DNA of 64,000 nucleotides from Shewanella eurypsychrophilus (GCF_007004545.3 NZ_CP045503.2:5644501-5708500), one strand, 5' to 3'; positions 34,084 to 43,649 are shown, numbered from the stretch's first letter. Notes: generated by a model from the sequence alone, not told the origin. A program made the numbers and translations.

Positions 34084-36240
34084 ATGAAATTTAAAGCTTC
34101 GTTAATAGCGCTATCTATTGCCACCGCATTAGCACCAAGTCTTGTTACCGCAGACGACTCTGATATTGAAGTCATCACAGTGACCTCAAGCCGCATGGGT
34201 AAGCCTGTCAGCGCGATTCCAAATACTGTCACAATTATCGATCAAGAACAGCTTGAACAGCAGTTCAGAACGACTAAAGATCTGTCGACAATTATCGGAA
34301 ACTTAGCACCCAGTTTCTCACCGAGTCGCCAAAAAATGAGTAATACAGGTGAGACCCTGCGTGGTCGTACACCACTGATTATGATCGATGGTGTGCCTCA
34401 ATCTAACCCACTTCGTAGCGGCGGACGTTCGGGTCAGACTATCGATCCGGCGATGCTCGAGCGTATCGAAATTATCCATGGCGCCAATGCCATGCATGGT
34501 TTAGGTGCTCAGGGTGGCATCATCAACTACATCACCAAGAAAGCAAGCAGTGATAATGAACATCAGGTTAGCTTCGATGTCACAGTGCCGAATAACCTAG
34601 AGTCAGATGGCATCAGTTTCGGTACCAGTTATGCGTTTTCAGGAGAATCAGAACAACTCGATATGATTGGCTCGGTTAGCTACCGTAACAATGGTGTCTA
34701 TTACGATGCTAACGATGAGATGATTGGCGTCGACACCACGCAAGGCGAGTCTATGGACAGCCAAAGCGCAGACTTCTTTATCAAGCTTGGTCATAACTTC
34801 GATGAGTCACGACTAGAGTTGATGGTTAATCACTACAACATGGAAAATAACGGCGACTATATGGCCGTCAAAGGTGACAAAGAAAACGACATTCCTACTG
34901 GCGCAGTCAAACAAGAGCAGCCATGGGAGGCCGCCAACAACCAAGTGACCACGACGAGCCTTAGCTATACTCATGAAAATATTGCTGGTCAGCAGATGCA
35001 TCTGCAATTTTTCAATCAAAACTTTGAAGCCGTTTATGGTGGTGGTTGCTGGTCTGATTTTTACGACCCAAGCATGGAAGGCAGCGATCAAGTCACCGTT
35101 TGTGGCACTGGAGCTAATGGTGAGTCCCTCTATTATGAGCAGTCTCGCAATAAATCAGTCAAATGGGGAATGAAAGCCTCAATGATAGCCAACAACATCG
35201 CTGACTCAGGCGTTAACTTAGCCTACGGTATCGATGTTTTCAGCGATACCACAGAGCAAGATATGGTGGTTAGTGGCGCCTCTTGGGTACCTGAAAGCAC
35301 CTATGAAAATATCGCTCCTTATGCACAAGTTGACTATGACCTTATCAAAAACCTGACACTATCCGGTGGTGTACGCTACGAATATGCCAAACTTACGGTC
35401 GATGATTATAAGACTCTGTACGGCTACGGCGATAAGCATATCGAAGGGGGCTCACCTGACTTCAATGAAATCTTGTTTAATATAGGTGCTTCATACCAGA
35501 TAAACCCATCGATTCGACTCTATACCAGCTTTAACCAAGGCTTCGGCATGCCAGATATTGGTCGCGTTCTGCGTGATGGCGATAACTTCTCGGGTGAAAA
35601 CCCAAGTATCGATGACTCACTCGCCCTAACACCAATAGTCACAGACAACATAGAGTTTGGTGCAGACTACCAAGGTGAGTACTTCACTGCCAAAATCGCC
35701 TTTTATCGCTCATCGACCGATTACGGCAGTCGTATGGTAGAGAAAGAAGATGGCAGTGGTTCATTCGTGATAAAGCGTGAAAAGAGTGTCATCGAAGGGA
35801 TAGAATCTAATATTACTGCCTATATCGGTGACAACGATGACGTTGGGGTGAATATTGCCATTCAGAATGGCGAGTATGACTCAAATGACGATCAGAATGT
35901 CGATACTGATTTAGACGGCGCGAATATCTCACCAAACCGTGTAAATCTATTCTGGACGCATAATTTCGACAACGATATCTCGACTCGGGTACAGGCAAAC
36001 TTCTTTATGGATAAAGACTTCAAGAATGCCAGTGATGAGATTTACTCTAGTTTTGATGGCTATACAACCGTAGACGCATCGGTTGCAATTCCAGTGTATA
36101 ACGGCACATTGAGCGTGGGAATTCAAAACCTATTGAACGAAGATTACTACACTTACTATTCTCAGACGGTGGGCAAGGACACTCGTTACTTTAAGGGAAT
36201 GGGCCGTACGGCGACTATCGGCTTCACCATGCCTTTCTAG
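34084..36240 (+). CDS. TonB-dependent outer-membrane receptor
   Basis: A 718-residue outer-membrane receptor. It has a signal peptide (cleavage near VTADD), a TonB box-like segment (IEVITVTSS) at the mature N terminus, a plug domain with RGRTPLIMIDGVPQ and IEIIHGANAMHGLGAQGG, and a C-terminal beta-barrel ending in aromatic phenylalanine (GFTMPF). The plug resembles hydroxamate or aerobactin-type siderophore receptors, but the substrate is not certain. One cysteine pair (CWSDF...VTVCG) lies in an extracellular loop. The TAG stop codon is the first unit of a heptamer array. Confidence 0.92.
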   Translation: MKFKASLIALSIATALAPSLVTADDSDIEVITVTSSRMGKPVSAIPNTVTIIDQEQLEQQFRTTKDLSTIIGNLAPSFSPSRQKMSNTGETLRGRTPLIMIDGVPQSNPLRSGGRSGQTIDPAMLERIEIIHGANAMHGLGAQGGIINYITKKASSDNEHQVSFDVTVPNNLESDGISFGTSYAFSGESEQLDMIGSVSYRNNGVYYDANDEMIGVDTTQGESMDSQSADFFIKLGHNFDESRLELMVNHYNMENNGDYMAVKGDKENDIPTGAVKQEQPWEAANNQVTTTSLSYTHENIAGQQMHLQFFNQNFEAVYGGGCWSDFYDPSMEGSDQVTVCGTGANGESLYYEQSRNKSVKWGMKASMIANNIADSGVNLAYGIDVFSDTTEQDMVVSGASWVPESTYENIAPYAQVDYDLIKNLTLSGGVRYEYAKLTVDDYKTLYGYGDKHIEGGSPDFNEILFNIGASYQINPSIRLYTSFNQGFGMPDIGRVLRDGDNFSGENPSIDDSLALTPIVTDNIEFGADYQGEYFTAKIAFYRSSTDYGSRMVEKEDGSGSFVIKREKSVIEGIESNITAYIGDNDDVGVNIAIQNGEYDSNDDQNVDTDLDGANISPNRVNLFWTHNFDNDISTRVQANFFMDKDFKNASDEIYSSFDGYTTVDASVAIPVYNGTLSVGIQNLLNEDYYTYYSQTVGKDTRYFKGMGRTATIGFTMPF

Positions 36241-36310
36241 GTTCTAGGTTCTAGGTTCTAGGTTCTAGGTTCTAGGTTCTAGGTTCTAGGTTCTAGGTTC
36301 TAGGTTCTAG
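36235..36310. repeat. Heptamer tandem array, nearly eleven copies of TTCTAGG
   Basis: Seventy-six bases of perfect TTCTAGG repeats. The first copy overlaps the last sense codon (TTC) and the TAG stop codon of the receptor gene, so the array starts inside the coding region. A terminator follows 13 bases later. Confidence 0.96.
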
Positions 36311-36322
36311 TAAGACATTAAT

Positions 36323-36351
36323 AAAAAACGCAGCCATTGGCTGCGTTTTTT
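36323..36351. terminator. Bidirectional terminator
   Basis: The 8-bp stem ACGCAGCC / GGCTGCGT with a 3-base loop is flanked by an A run and a T run, so it can stop both the receptor transcript and the leftward YqaE-like transcript. Confidence 0.9.
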
Positions 36352-36389
36352 ATTATCAAATGACTTTATCTCGTTTAAATATGAAAAAT

Positions 36390-36554
36390 CTACTTAGTGA
36401 CGACCCATAATGCATGTAGCAAACCAGGGATAAAGAAGAGCAAACATAAGATAATATTAATCAGCAGATCTTTGCCTACACCCGACTTTAAAAATACCGC
36501 TACTGGTGGCAATAAGATGGCAATAACGACCAATAATAGTTTATTTGTGTCCAT
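36390..36554 (-). CDS. YqaE/Pmp3-family small membrane protein
   Basis: A 54-residue hydrophobic protein with two membrane helices. It begins MDTNKLLLVVIAILLPPVAV, continues FLKSGVGKDLLINIILCLLF and ends IPGLLHALWVV. The LLPPVAVFL and FIPGLLHALW motifs define the YqaE/Pmp3 (UPF0057) family of small stress-associated membrane proteins, which in yeast and plants affect membrane potential and salt tolerance. GGGAGA lies just before the ATG. It follows the pseudouridine synthase gene by 21 bases and may be co-transcribed with it. Confidence 0.92.
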   Translation of the reverse strand: MDTNKLLLVVIAILLPPVAVFLKSGVGKDLLINIILCLLFFIPGLLHALWVVTK

Positions 36555-36575
36555 GAAACTTTCTCCCTTAATAAA

Positions 36576-37250
36576 TCATTTTCGTTTAGGCCAGACTAAC
36601 TTCTCAGGCTCCGACCATATTTGCAACTGCTTTATGGCGTCAGGAGCAGTAAATTCCACTCCCTGTGATGGATAATCTATGTATTGATAGTCCTTATCAC
36701 GAAAGCGAAAACTCAGACTAAAGGCGTGTAAGTAACCTCTATCGGCCTCCGTACCACCATAGAGTTTATCTCCCAAGATTGGCACACCTAAGCTTGCTAA
36801 AGCGACTCTAAGTTGATGGGTTTTACCGCTTAAAGGCTTAAGTAGATACATACGTAAGCCTTCAGCCACAGACTGAGAGAAAAACTGAGTCAGGGCTGGG
36901 TTTTCTGTGGTTCGCAGCAGTTTGTACATGCTACGTCTGGATTTAGCCATATCACCCACTACCCAACCTTGCTTCTTTTTTGGCTTACCCGTCGCTAAGG
37001 CAACATAGTATTTCTGCACCTTATGCGCAGTAAATAATTGCGTAAACTCAGCCGCTGCTTGGCTACTTTTTGCAAACAACAATAGGCCAGAAGTGAGGCT
37101 GTCGAGTCTATGTACCGAATAGAGCTTTATCCCCAAGTCTTGTTCAATTTTTGCCATGACCCCCGCAGAGCCATCTTGACTATGAAAGTGAACATCACAA
37201 GACTTAGTTATAATTAAGAAGTCACCTTCATCGGCGATAATTTTATACAT
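36576..37250 (-). CDS. RluA-family RNA pseudouridine synthase
   Basis: A 224-residue cytosolic enzyme that isomerises uridine to pseudouridine in RNA. The catalytic aspartate lies in the family motif HRLDSLTSGLLLFA near residue 48. KYYVALATG and HQLRVALASLGVPILGDKLYGG follow as the conserved core (shown as separate motifs). It has no S4 domain and is shorter than RluC or RluD, matching the compact single-domain group. The target RNA cannot be inferred. Confidence 0.88.
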   Translation of the reverse strand: MYKIIADEGDFLIITKSCDVHFHSQDGSAGVMAKIEQDLGIKLYSVHRLDSLTSGLLLFAKSSQAAAEFTQLFTAHKVQKYYVALATGKPKKKQGWVVGDMAKSRRSMYKLLRTTENPALTQFFSQSVAEGLRMYLLKPLSGKTHQLRVALASLGVPILGDKLYGGTEADRGYLHAFSLSFRFRDKDYQYIDYPSQGVEFTAPDAIKQLQIWSEPEKLVWPKRK

Positions 37251-37319
37251 AGATCAATACTCATAAATTCTGTGTGTCGCAATATATAGCAAACTTAAAT
37301 GCCTGCTAAAATATGATGC

Positions 37320-38657
37320 TTAAAAAGTAATGCTGACTATCAGGCCTGGTTGATTATCACTCAACGTGACTTTAGCATTGTGTCTGACAAGAATAGCTTT
37401 AACCAGAGACAAGCCAAGACCCGTTCCCTTATTGTGTCTGCTAGGATCGAGTCTGACTAAACGTTCGAACACCCGGTCTTTGGCATCACTAGGGATCCCA
37501 GGGCCATTATCCCGAATTTGGATCTGCTTACCCATTTGCACTATTTCAATATTTGCACCTTCGCCCGCATACTTGATCGCATTGTCCACCAAGTTAAACA
37601 GTGCCTGAAATAATAAATATTTATCTCCGGTCACCTTTACGTTTTCATCGGTAGTCAAGGTCAACTTCTGTTGATTTAATTCAGCCATTGCTTCGGCCAT
37701 CTCAAACAGATCTTCACACATGTCCTTAATGCTTAGCTCTTGTAACTCGAGTGTCTGCTGACCCTCTTCAATACGAGTTAGTGATAACATGGCATCGAAG
37801 GTCGCTAAGCAGTGATCTAGCTCTTCAGTCAAGATAGCACATGCCTCAGGTAACTCCTGAGAGGTCTTATCGGGAAGCTGTTCAAGCCCTATTCGCAGGT
37901 GAGAAAGTGGCGTTCTTAAGTCGTGAGCAATATTATCCGTCGCACCTCGCACCGCAGTGAGATTATTCTCCAGGGTGTCGAGCACGCCATTAAATTTACG
38001 CGCCAGCATATCGAACTCATCTTGCCGCCAACTGACAGGTAAACGTGTTGAATACTCCCCCTTCTCAATAAGGCGACTCAGACGATTGTATTGCACAAGT
38101 CTACGTAAAATAGCCTTGGAGAATAGATAACCAAGCGCTAGTGTTAACACAATCGTCAGCATCATTGCTGTTATTGCAGCATTAACAAATCGCTCAATCA
38201 AGGTACCTAGTTGGTCGGTACGGGTCGCAATCAATACAGGGCCATAACGAGTGACCACCAAGCCACCCGTTAAGATATGCAATTTATCAGGCCCACCCGT
38301 TAAGATTGGAAACTCTCGAGTCTGAGGCAACAGAGGCATATCATCCGGGATCAGGCTAAGCGCACCGACGAGATCAAATGAGTTGCGCCACACCACTAGA
38401 GCCGTATTGGGATCAGCGGTTTTAACTTGAGTACCAAAGCTTCGTCGGTCTAAGGTCAGCGCCATCTGTTGATAACGCGCCTTTTCAGCCGCTAAGTGTT
38501 GATCTGTTTGCAGCTCCTGCTCATTCATCAATTGACGATACATGCCAAAAAGGAGCGTGCCGATAATCAGAGTTACAAGAGCCGAAAAAACAATCGTAAT
38601 GCGCCATGCACTACTTTGGTATGGCTTAATGCCCTTGACGGAGGCGATAGCCAGCAC
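37320..38657 (-). CDS. Sensor histidine kinase
   Basis: A 445-residue inner-membrane kinase. Two helices (about residues 18-40 and 160-185) enclose a periplasmic sensor of about 115 residues. A HAMP linker follows, then the H-box NIAHDLRTPLSHLR with the phosphorylated histidine near 245, and the ATPase domain with N-box LVDNAIKYA, G1 RDNGPGIP and G2 GTGLGLSLVKAI. Its start overlaps the end of the response regulator gene by 32 bases, so the two form a two-component system. The signal is unknown; the adjacent PepSY and YgiW-type genes suggest envelope or cation stress, as with QseBC-like systems. Confidence 0.93.
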   Translation of the reverse strand: MLAIASVKGIKPYQSSAWRITIVFSALVTLIIGTLLFGMYRQLMNEQELQTDQHLAAEKARYQQMALTLDRRSFGTQVKTADPNTALVVWRNSFDLVGALSLIPDDMPLLPQTREFPILTGGPDKLHILTGGLVVTRYGPVLIATRTDQLGTLIERFVNAAITAMMLTIVLTLALGYLFSKAILRRLVQYNRLSRLIEKGEYSTRLPVSWRQDEFDMLARKFNGVLDTLENNLTAVRGATDNIAHDLRTPLSHLRIGLEQLPDKTSQELPEACAILTEELDHCLATFDAMLSLTRIEEGQQTLELQELSIKDMCEDLFEMAEAMAELNQQKLTLTTDENVKVTGDKYLLFQALFNLVDNAIKYAGEGANIEIVQMGKQIQIRDNGPGIPSDAKDRVFERLVRLDPSRHNKGTGLGLSLVKAILVRHNAKVTLSDNQPGLIVSITF

Positions 38658-39303
38658 CTCGAACTGTCTCGATCAACTCACCGAAACCTAGCTCCTCAAA
38701 CTTACGTCTGAGCTTAGCGATATGCACATCGATAACATTGGTTCTCGGATCAAAATGATAATCCCATACCGCTTCAAATAAGAGAGTACGGCTGATCACT
38801 TGATTGGGATGTTCCATCAGGTATTTCAGTAATTGAAACTCTTTGGGCTGTAGCATTAACTCGTTACCGTCTAAGGTCACTTTTCGAGTTAATAGCTCCA
38901 TCACTAAATTGCCTACAGATAGTTCCGTTTCAACAGGTTGAGATAAGCCTCGCTGCATCAACTTTTCGGCTCTCACTAACAGCTCTGAAAATGCAAAAGG
39001 CTTAGTCATATAATCATCGCCGCCGGCACGTAGGCCTTTGACACGCTCATCAACGTGGCTAAGAGCAGATAAAATAAGCACAGGAGTTTGACTGCCTGTC
39101 GCTCTTAGCGCGGCCAATAGCTTGAGCCCATCTAACTGAGGTAACATGCGATCTAAAATAAGTAGATCATATTTCATGCTAGTCGCAAGCAGCAATCCTT
39201 GATGACCATCACTGGCCGTCTCAATGTTGTGCCCTTGCTCAATAAATCCTTTAACCACATATTCGATTGTGGTTGTATCATCTTCAACGAGTAAAATTTT
39301 CAT
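38626..39303 (-). CDS. OmpR-family response regulator
   Basis: A 225-residue regulator with a receiver domain (acidic pair VEDDT at the start, phosphoacceptor aspartate in LLILDRMLP, lysine in TKPFAF) and a winged-helix DNA-binding domain (LQPKEFQLLKYLMEHP, DPRTNVIDVHIAKLRRKF seen as separate pieces, GAGYRL). It is paired with the overlapping kinase gene and follows the PepSY gene by 9 bases, so the three are probably one transcript. Confidence 0.96.
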   Translation of the reverse strand: MKILLVEDDTTTIEYVVKGFIEQGHNIETASDGHQGLLLATSMKYDLLILDRMLPQLDGLKLLAALRATGSQTPVLILSALSHVDERVKGLRAGGDDYMTKPFAFSELLVRAEKLMQRGLSQPVETELSVGNLVMELLTRKVTLDGNELMLQPKEFQLLKYLMEHPNQVISRTLLFEAVWDYHFDPRTNVIDVHIAKLRRKFEELGFGELIETVRGAGYRLRQGH

Positions 39304-39312
39304 GGTAATAAC

Positions 39313-39849
39313 TTAGTCCCATTTAAGCAGAGGTAGAGGTCGTAAACTCTCAATATCGAAGGCTAATTTGCTCTTACCGTTAGCATCAATAAGCTTCAAC
39401 TCCAGGTAACTGATACCAAGATCATGATCTAGCTGTGCTTCAAGTATATATGCTTGTTTATTTTCCATTGCTTTCTCAACTAAAGTTGAAAAAGCCAGTG
39501 ATTTGTCATTCATTAAATTAACGGCTATCAGCTCATCTCGATCATCAGTTTCTAATACTTCGACCTGCTGCCTGATTAAATGTCCGTCTTTAGCTTTGAA
39601 CTCAAACTCAGTGATCGTTTCAGCCTTAGGATCTATGATACTCAGCTCATAAATCAGCTCGCCATTTTCTACATCAATCTCGAAATCAGAGAGGGTGCCA
39701 GGGTAGTCTCTCTCAACTTGCAAAAAGAGTGATTGTGGAGTGATGTTTCCTTCATCGGAAAGGAGTGCAAGAATAGATGTTTCGGCCAAAGCTGCTGCCG
39801 AAAAACCAGAGGTTGAAAAAAGCACTAAACCAACTAACCAACGAGCCAT
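39313..39849 (-). CDS. PepSY-domain exported protein
   Basis: A 178-residue protein with a signal peptide (cleavage near AALAET), so periplasmic. The segment LQVERDYPGTLSDFEIDVEN followed by a strand-rich YELSIIDPKA is the PepSY layout; a second weaker PepSY-like unit appears in the C-terminal half (LVEKAMENKQAYILEAQLD). It leads the operon with the two-component genes. PepSY proteins next to such systems often act as modulators or outputs; the exact role is unknown. Confidence 0.75.
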   Translation of the reverse strand: MARWLVGLVLFSTSGFSAAALAETSILALLSDEGNITPQSLFLQVERDYPGTLSDFEIDVENGELIYELSIIDPKAETITEFEFKAKDGHLIRQQVEVLETDDRDELIAVNLMNDKSLAFSTLVEKAMENKQAYILEAQLDHDLGISYLELKLIDANGKSKLAFDIESLRPLPLLKWD

Positions 39850-40006
39850 GGCTCCTCCATAAAAATCTACGATGCCGTATCTTATCGTATTAAATCAAAA
39901 ACAGTTAATTCAATTGCACTGACTGAATACTTATCGTTTATCCCTTGCTATCCACTTCACAGATTGATGCTAGTCTACTCAAACTTTGTTCGAGAAAGGA
40001 TACGAA

Positions 40007-40357
40007 CTATTCAGCGAGTAAAGCAAGGCTATCAATCTCAATTTCGATCCCTTGCCAGCCATCATCGACCTCACCTTTTAGTGTGACAGTCGTATCACTC
40101 GAGACCTCAATGTCACGCCATAGTGCATCTTCAATTTCAACTTCAACTTCACCACTTGTATCGCGAAAGAGGTACTTCTCATCACCTAAACTTTTCACTA
40201 AGTAGCCGGTCAACTCAACAGGAGTATCGTCTTTAGCCTCACTGGCATCTGCGGCTGTGTTAACCTGAGTGCTAACACCTGGACCATTGTACGCAGCGAA
40301 AGCGGGTAGTGTGAGAACACAGGAAAGTATGAGTGAGCCGGTTAATTTTTTAGGCAT
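40007..40357 (-). CDS. YgiW/YdeI-family OB-fold stress protein
   Basis: A 116-residue periplasmic protein with a signal peptide (cleavage near PAFAAY) and a bacterial OB-fold domain: VELTGYLVKSLGDEKYLFRD, EVEVEIEDALW and VTLKGEVDDGW. Homologues (YgiW, YdeI, VisP) act in envelope stress tolerance and are often controlled by an adjacent two-component system, which fits the genes beside it. The start at 40357 (MPKKL) has GGGGAT upstream; the open frame continues 33 codons further but would bury the signal peptide. Confidence 0.85.
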   Translation of the reverse strand: MPKKLTGSLILSCVLTLPAFAAYNGPGVSTQVNTAADASEAKDDTPVELTGYLVKSLGDEKYLFRDTSGEVEVEIEDALWRDIEVSSDTTVTLKGEVDDGWQGIEIEIDSLALLAE

Positions 40358-40489
40358 ATCTTTATCCCCTTTTAATTGAGTACCAATTCTAGGCTGATGA
40401 CTATAAAGCCCAGATGGAATCAAGATTAATGTTTGATCATAAAGAGAGGAAGACACGACTAAGAGTAGATTTAAAGCCGTTGAGGCCCT

Positions 40490-41608
40490 TTATTCATGGG
40501 GGGGATGAGCCTCTAAAATATGAATAAGTTCAGATTTTAGAGCGACTGTAGTTTCAACACCTTTTTTCAACTCTAGTTTCTTAGCTAAGTGTAGCGGGAC
40601 TTCGGCATTAATCTTATGACGAACACCTTTGACGCTAGCAATCAGCCTGACACTTTCGCCCATGGTCAGCATAGACTCAATTTTGATATCCAGCTTATTG
40701 AAACTTCTACAGAGGCGACCCTTAGTGATGGAGTTAAATCGCACGCCTTGATTAGGGATAACCCAGCGCACTTTAGTGCCGACATCCAAATGCTCGAAAT
40801 AAGTGCTAGCAATCAGGTGCTCACCAAATTTTAGCCAAGTGATCTGCCGCTCCTCTTCTTGAGCGACCACATGAGCATCGAAAATATTGCGCAAACCCAT
40901 CTGCTTAGCGACGGCCTCATTGTGAGGACGGACTAATACATCATGAGGCTTACCTTGTTGCAACAGCTTGCCTTGGCTGATCAAAATCATCTTGTCGGCT
41001 AGAAGTAGCGCTTCATTGAGATCATGGGTCACCATGATCACTGGAATCGCCAACTGCTCTTTGAGTCTAGCTAACTCTAAATAGAGACGTTCACGGGTCT
41101 CTCTATCTACGGCGGAGAATGGCTCATCCAGCAATAAAACAGAAGGCTCTCGCGCCAGCGCTCTTGCTAATGCAACTCGCTGTCTTTGCCCACCAGAAAG
41201 ATGTGCAGGTAAGCGATCGGGTAACCCATGCAGGTTCACCCGCTCAAGCCACTCCTCGGCCCTAGGCTTACGTTCAACTTTAGGAATATGGTCCAACGCA
41301 GCAATCACATTTTCTATGGCTGTCAAATTTGGAAATAAACCAAAATGTTGCGGTACATAACCTAGGTGGCGTTGCTGAGGTGACAGGTTCAGTTTGCTCT
41401 CGCTATCATGCCACACGCTATCACCATAGCGGATCTCCCCTGACTCAGGCTTATTCAGGCCAGCAATCATTCTGAGTAAGGTAGACTTGCCCCCACCGGA
41501 AGGCCCTACAACCGCTAATACTTCACCAGCTTTACAGGTAAACTCTGCATCTAGCTTGATATGTTTCTCTTGTTTGATCCGACAATAAAGATCAGCAACG
41601 TCTTGCAC
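40490..41608 (-). CDS. modC: Molybdate ABC transporter ATP-binding protein
   Basis: A cytosolic ATPase of about 372 residues driving molybdate uptake. Walker A GPSGGGKST, signature LSGGQRQR, Walker B VLLLDEPF and the switch histidine VTHD are intact. The C-terminal third is a TOBE (molybdate-binding) domain (LIASVKGVRHKINAEVP), which can feedback-regulate transport. The start at GTG 41608 is chosen because GGGAGA lies just upstream; the open frame reaches 41632. It is last of moaABCDE-modABC. Confidence 0.95.
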   Translation of the reverse strand: MQDVADLYCRIKQEKHIKLDAEFTCKAGEVLAVVGPSGGGKSTLLRMIAGLNKPESGEIRYGDSVWHDSESKLNLSPQQRHLGYVPQHFGLFPNLTAIENVIAALDHIPKVERKPRAEEWLERVNLHGLPDRLPAHLSGGQRQRVALARALAREPSVLLLDEPFSAVDRETRERLYLELARLKEQLAIPVIMVTHDLNEALLLADKMILISQGKLLQQGKPHDVLVRPHNEAVAKQMGLRNIFDAHVVAQEEERQITWLKFGEHLIASTYFEHLDVGTKVRWVIPNQGVRFNSITKGRLCRSFNKLDIKIESMLTMGESVRLIASVKGVRHKINAEVPLHLAKKLELKKGVETTVALKSELIHILEAHPPHE

Positions 41609-41670
41609 GAGTGTCTCTCCCGTATCTATCAATAACTAATCGACTGAGATAATACTTACTGGCTAAAAGC

Positions 41671-42351
41671 TCAGCCATGTCTAGAGCCATGGGCTCTCCC
41701 TAGTCTTCTAGACATGCTGGTCGTAAGCGCAAGCACTGTGATAGCGAATAACAGCAGCACTAGGGACATCTGTCCGGCACTGGCAAAATCAAATGCCTGC
41801 ACACTGTCATAAATAGAAATTGCTACCGTCTTAGTTTCACCAGCGATATTACCGCCCATCATCAACACAACGCCAAACTCGCCTAATACATGGGAAAAAC
41901 ACAAGACTAAAGCGGTTAATACCCCCGGCCAAACCAGAGGGAGTTCAATTTTGAAAAGCATCTTTAAACGGCTCATACCACAACATGCAGCCGCATCGCG
42001 TACTTCTTGGGGAACGGATTCGAACGCTCTTTGAATAGGCTGAATAGCAAAGGGAATATTAACAATGATCGAAGCCACCACTAAGCCTGAAAAGTGAAAT
42101 ACCAGCTGTTGGCCAAATACCTCCTCGATGAAACGTCCTAACCAGGACTGACTGCCTAGTCCCACCAGTAGATAGTAGCCAATGACAGTAGGCGGCAATA
42201 CCAAAGGCACCATGATTAAGGCTTCGACCCAAGATTTACCAGTGAATTGATGATACGCCAGGAAGCGGCTCACTAAAATCGCAGCAGGGATCAAGATGAT
42301 CACAGTCACGCTGCTGAGTTTTATCGATAACCAGAGTGCTTCCCAATCCAT
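41671..42351 (-). CDS. modB: Molybdate ABC transporter permease
   Basis: A 226-residue inner-membrane permease with about five helices. The ABC-coupling EAA-like loop is visible in AACCGMSRLKMLFKIELPLVWPGVL (key residues A, G and the following hydrophobic run), and VPLVLPPTVIGYYLL is typical of ModB. The start codon directly follows the modA stop. It transports molybdate across the inner membrane, powered by ModC. Confidence 0.95.
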   Translation of the reverse strand: MDWEALWLSIKLSSVTVIILIPAAILVSRFLAYHQFTGKSWVEALIMVPLVLPPTVIGYYLLVGLGSQSWLGRFIEEVFGQQLVFHFSGLVVASIIVNIPFAIQPIQRAFESVPQEVRDAAACCGMSRLKMLFKIELPLVWPGVLTALVLCFSHVLGEFGVVLMMGGNIAGETKTVAISIYDSVQAFDFASAGQMSLVLLLFAITVLALTTSMSRRLGRAHGSRHG

Positions 42352-43155
42352 CTAGTTTGCTGTCCTAGTATGTTCTGACGCGGGTAAACCGAAGCCAAAA
42401 TCACTGAAGATGTTGCGCGCACTTTCTGACTGAAGATAAACGTAAAACACTTTCGCTGTTTCACCCGCTTTTTGAGTCAAAATCATGCGCTGATTTAGTG
42501 GAGTATGTAGCTCTTCAGGTATCACTTGGTAATGACCAAGAGCCTGAAACTGAGGCGCTATAGCCAAAGAGAGTGCCACAAGCCCACCCTGAGTTGAGCC
42601 ACTCACAGTAAACTGCGCGGCTTGGGAGGCATTTTCCCCGTATATCAACTTAGATTGCAGCCTATCCCAAAGACCTAAAGCCTGAAGTACTTCTCGTGCA
42701 CGTTCACCATAAGGCGCATGGTCGGGGTTAGCGATAGCAAATCTTTGTAGTTTACCCGTATCAAGCAGAGCTTTTAGCCCTTCTAATTCAGGGTCTAACT
42801 TGAGCGGTGAGTAATTAGGTGCGGCAATCGCAAGACGACCAATCGCATAAAGTTTACCTTCCCCAAGACTCGGATCAGACTTCTGCAACTGATAAATATA
42901 CTTCTCGTCTGCAGAGAGAAAAAGCTGGAAAGGCGCACCATGTTTAATCTGGGCGACAAAGTTCCCCGAAGAACCGTAGGAAATCCTTACCTTCTTGCCT
43001 GTGTCTTGAGTAAACTGCTTTGCAACCTCATCAAGCGCAAATTTGATATTAGAAGCTGCCGCAATAGCAGGAATATCATTGCTTAACGCTTGAGACGAAA
43101 ACAGACTGGATAATAAAACCACGTACACAGAAAGCCATGTAAACTTAGCAGCCAT
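42352..43155 (-). CDS. modA: Molybdate-binding periplasmic protein
   Basis: A 267-residue substrate-binding protein. The signal peptide ends near SQALSND. The ligand site is indicated by AAASNIKFALDEVA near the start, SYGSSGNFVAQI with the serines that contact the oxyanion, and NPDHAPYGERA. It delivers molybdate to ModBC. It begins 28 bases after moaE on the same strand, so uptake and cofactor synthesis genes are joined. Confidence 0.95.
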   Translation of the reverse strand: MAAKFTWLSVYVVLLSSLFSSQALSNDIPAIAAASNIKFALDEVAKQFTQDTGKKVRISYGSSGNFVAQIKHGAPFQLFLSADEKYIYQLQKSDPSLGEGKLYAIGRLAIAAPNYSPLKLDPELEGLKALLDTGKLQRFAIANPDHAPYGERAREVLQALGLWDRLQSKLIYGENASQAAQFTVSGSTQGGLVALSLAIAPQFQALGHYQVIPEELHTPLNQRMILTQKAGETAKVFYVYLQSESARNIFSDFGFGLPASEHTRTAN

Positions 43156-43183
43156 TCCTAATCCTTCTTCCTTTTGTCAAAGA

Positions 43184-43648
43184 TTACTTATCCCACATTT
43201 TGGCAGCTTGTTCATCAGCATCTTTAGCTTCAACCCAATTAGCGCCTGAATCACCCGCTTCTAGCTTCCAAAAAGGAGCCTTAGTCTTTAAGAAGTCGAT
43301 AAGAAACTCACAAGCTGCAAACGCTTCTTTTCGATGCATACTGGTGACACCGATAAAGACAATCTGCTCACCCAGCGCCATTGTACCTACTCGGTGAATG
43401 ATGGTGACATTATTTAAAGACCAACGCTCGCGAGCTTCGACAGCTATTTGATTTAGCACTGCCTCTGTCATACCTGGGTAGTGTTCTAAAGTCAGGTCGG
43501 TAACGACGCTGCCATCATTAAAGTCACGCACTTTGCCTACAAAGGTTACCACAGCACCGTCACTGTTATCGCCAGCAATCAAAGCATACTCTTCTGGTAC
43601 ACTAAAGTCGGCAGTCTGAACTCTTACTTCATTTAATGCTGTAGCCAC
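43184..43648 (-). CDS. moaE: Molybdopterin synthase large subunit
   Basis: A 154-residue subunit that, with MoaD, inserts two sulfurs into precursor Z to form molybdopterin. Family motifs: FVGKVRDFNDG, LEHYPGMTE, WSLNNVTIIHRVG and the catalytic lysines in HRKEAFAACEFLIDFLKTKAPFWKLE (key residues K and E). It starts one base after the moaD stop. Confidence 0.97.
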   Translation of the reverse strand: MATALNEVRVQTADFSVPEEYALIAGDNSDGAVVTFVGKVRDFNDGSVVTDLTLEHYPGMTEAVLNQIAVEARERWSLNNVTIIHRVGTMALGEQIVFIGVTSMHRKEAFAACEFLIDFLKTKAPFWKLEAGDSGANWVEAKDADEQAAKMWDK

Positions 43649-43649
43649 A

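Noticed and set aside
36397..36675. 92-residue rightward open frame
   Set aside because: It is antisense to the YqaE-like gene and the end of the pseudouridine synthase gene, both well supported.
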